Assembly: GCA_965369945.1 (NCBI GenBank)
Contig: CBDUST010000096.1
Coordinates: 1-13,873, forward strand
Source: JADFNO01 sp965369945
GTDB taxonomy: Bacteria; Planctomycetota; Phycisphaerae; Phycisphaerales; SM1A02
DNA: 13,873 nucleotides
Direction of reading: 5' to 3'
The translations under genes and the position numbers were made by a program. The notes under the pieces were generated by a model. That model was given only the letters and a program-made list of their open reading frames with translations, had not been told where the DNA came from and did not search any database. Of the stretch, positions 13,431-13,873 are shown piece after piece. The first letter of the stretch is position 1. Each line of letters opens with the position of its first letter.

Positions 13431-13490
13431 CGTGGTTCCATGCGTTGGTGACGAGCGATGAACTCCCGGTCTCGGCGCGAATCCAGGACC

Positions 13491-13873
13491 TCAGGGCTTC
13501 TCCGGAAGATCGAATCGAACCACGACCGAGGACGGCATCACCGGGTATTCGACCCGACATCGATATACATCGAAGCGTGCCTCGTCCCAGCCAAGCCGAT
13601 CGAACGCGTATTGGAGCATCTCGGCATAGCGCGGCACGGCCGGCGTGTGCATGACCGAGGGACCTTTTCCCAGATACACAACCGACTCGCGCAGGGCGAG
13701 CAGATCACACTTTCTCGCTTCTGGATGTGGGTCTATGTCGCGATGGTCGCCGTACACGAATACCTCCGGTGAAGTCGAGCGGAACAACTCCTCATGTACC
13801 AGCACGTCGAAGATCAGAACCTCACACGGTGTGCGAACTTTCGCTTGGCTGATGACGGCGTGATTGTGTTCGT
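13491..13873 (-). CDS. hypothetical protein, C-terminal part; 5' end beyond window
   Basis: The frame enters from the right edge and gives 126 visible residues before TGA at 13491. Composition and continuity look like a real gene: 'EVLIFDVLVHEELF', 'VFVYGDHRDIDPHPEA', 'VPRYAEMLQYAFDRLGWDEARFDVYRCRVEYPV'. Mixed alpha and beta pattern with no membrane segment in the visible part. I do not recognise the family and assign no function. A GTG at 13805 could act as a start, but the frame is open upstream with equally protein-like sequence, so a start outside the window is more likely. It converges with gene 3, with repeat copy C between them. Confidence 0.68.
   Translation of the reverse strand, partial: EHNHAVISQAKVRTPCEVLIFDVLVHEELFRSTSPEVFVYGDHRDIDPHPEARKCDLLALRESVVYLGKGPSVMHTPAVPRYAEMLQYAFDRLGWDEARFDVYRCRVEYPVMPSSVVVRFDLPEKP

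Noticed and set aside
13342..13461. Small conserved ORFs starting at the ATG inside repeat R1 (13342, 4840, 2467), preceded by AAGGGG
   Set aside because: The frames have different lengths (39, 31 and 28 codons) and endings, and differences between copies B and C are spread over all codon positions, so translation is not supported.

Overview
The window looks like a chromosomal segment of a Planctomycetota bacterium, probably of a Phycisphaerae-like lineage. This rests on pattern recognition, not on a search. The clues are large secreted beta-propeller proteins, dockerin-like 'VGASDVL..LANWG' motifs, a small membrane protein ending in a 'CxxCGYxLxGL....CPE.G' zinc ribbon, and long non-coding gaps full of degraded repeats. 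No rRNA, tRNA, CRISPR array or intact transposase was seen.

Left part (1-2526, all minus strand): the visible 406 codons of a ParB-like/DNA methyltransferase fusion running off the left edge; an unrecognised 249-aa basic, coiled-coil protein with a possible helix-turn-helix, just upstream of it; and a weak small ORF. The first two resemble phage or mobile-element cargo.

Middle part (2527-5789, minus strand): a secreted metzincin-type zinc protease with a C-terminal beta-sandwich-like domain; a gene-poor stretch with several diverged repeats; a small zinc-ribbon membrane ORF that looks decayed; and a TPR lipoprotein that is divergent from the next gene.

Right part (6017-13265, plus strand): three large exported proteins. 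Genes 1 and 2 (597 and 592 aa) are tandem paralogues with Asp-box (BNR-type) repeats. Gene 3 (1027 aa) has a different double-propeller-like body. All three end in the same ~145-residue domain with two conserved cysteines, followed by a homologous 3' untranslated segment and hairpin. Genes 1 and 2 are each followed by a dockerin-like coding relic, so the duplicated unit is about 2.16 kb (gene + hairpin + relic). A 260-base block is identical between genes 1 and 2 while its flanks differ by roughly 15%, which points to recent gene conversion. The right edge holds the C-terminal part of an unrecognised minus-strand gene.

The most interesting signal is this modular family: one C-terminal domain, with its 3' UTR and terminator-like hairpin, attached to different secreted bodies, with tandem duplication, gene conversion and a discarded dockerin tail. 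The three proteins are plausibly exported and displayed or anchored together. Their ligand or substrate cannot be read from the sequence.
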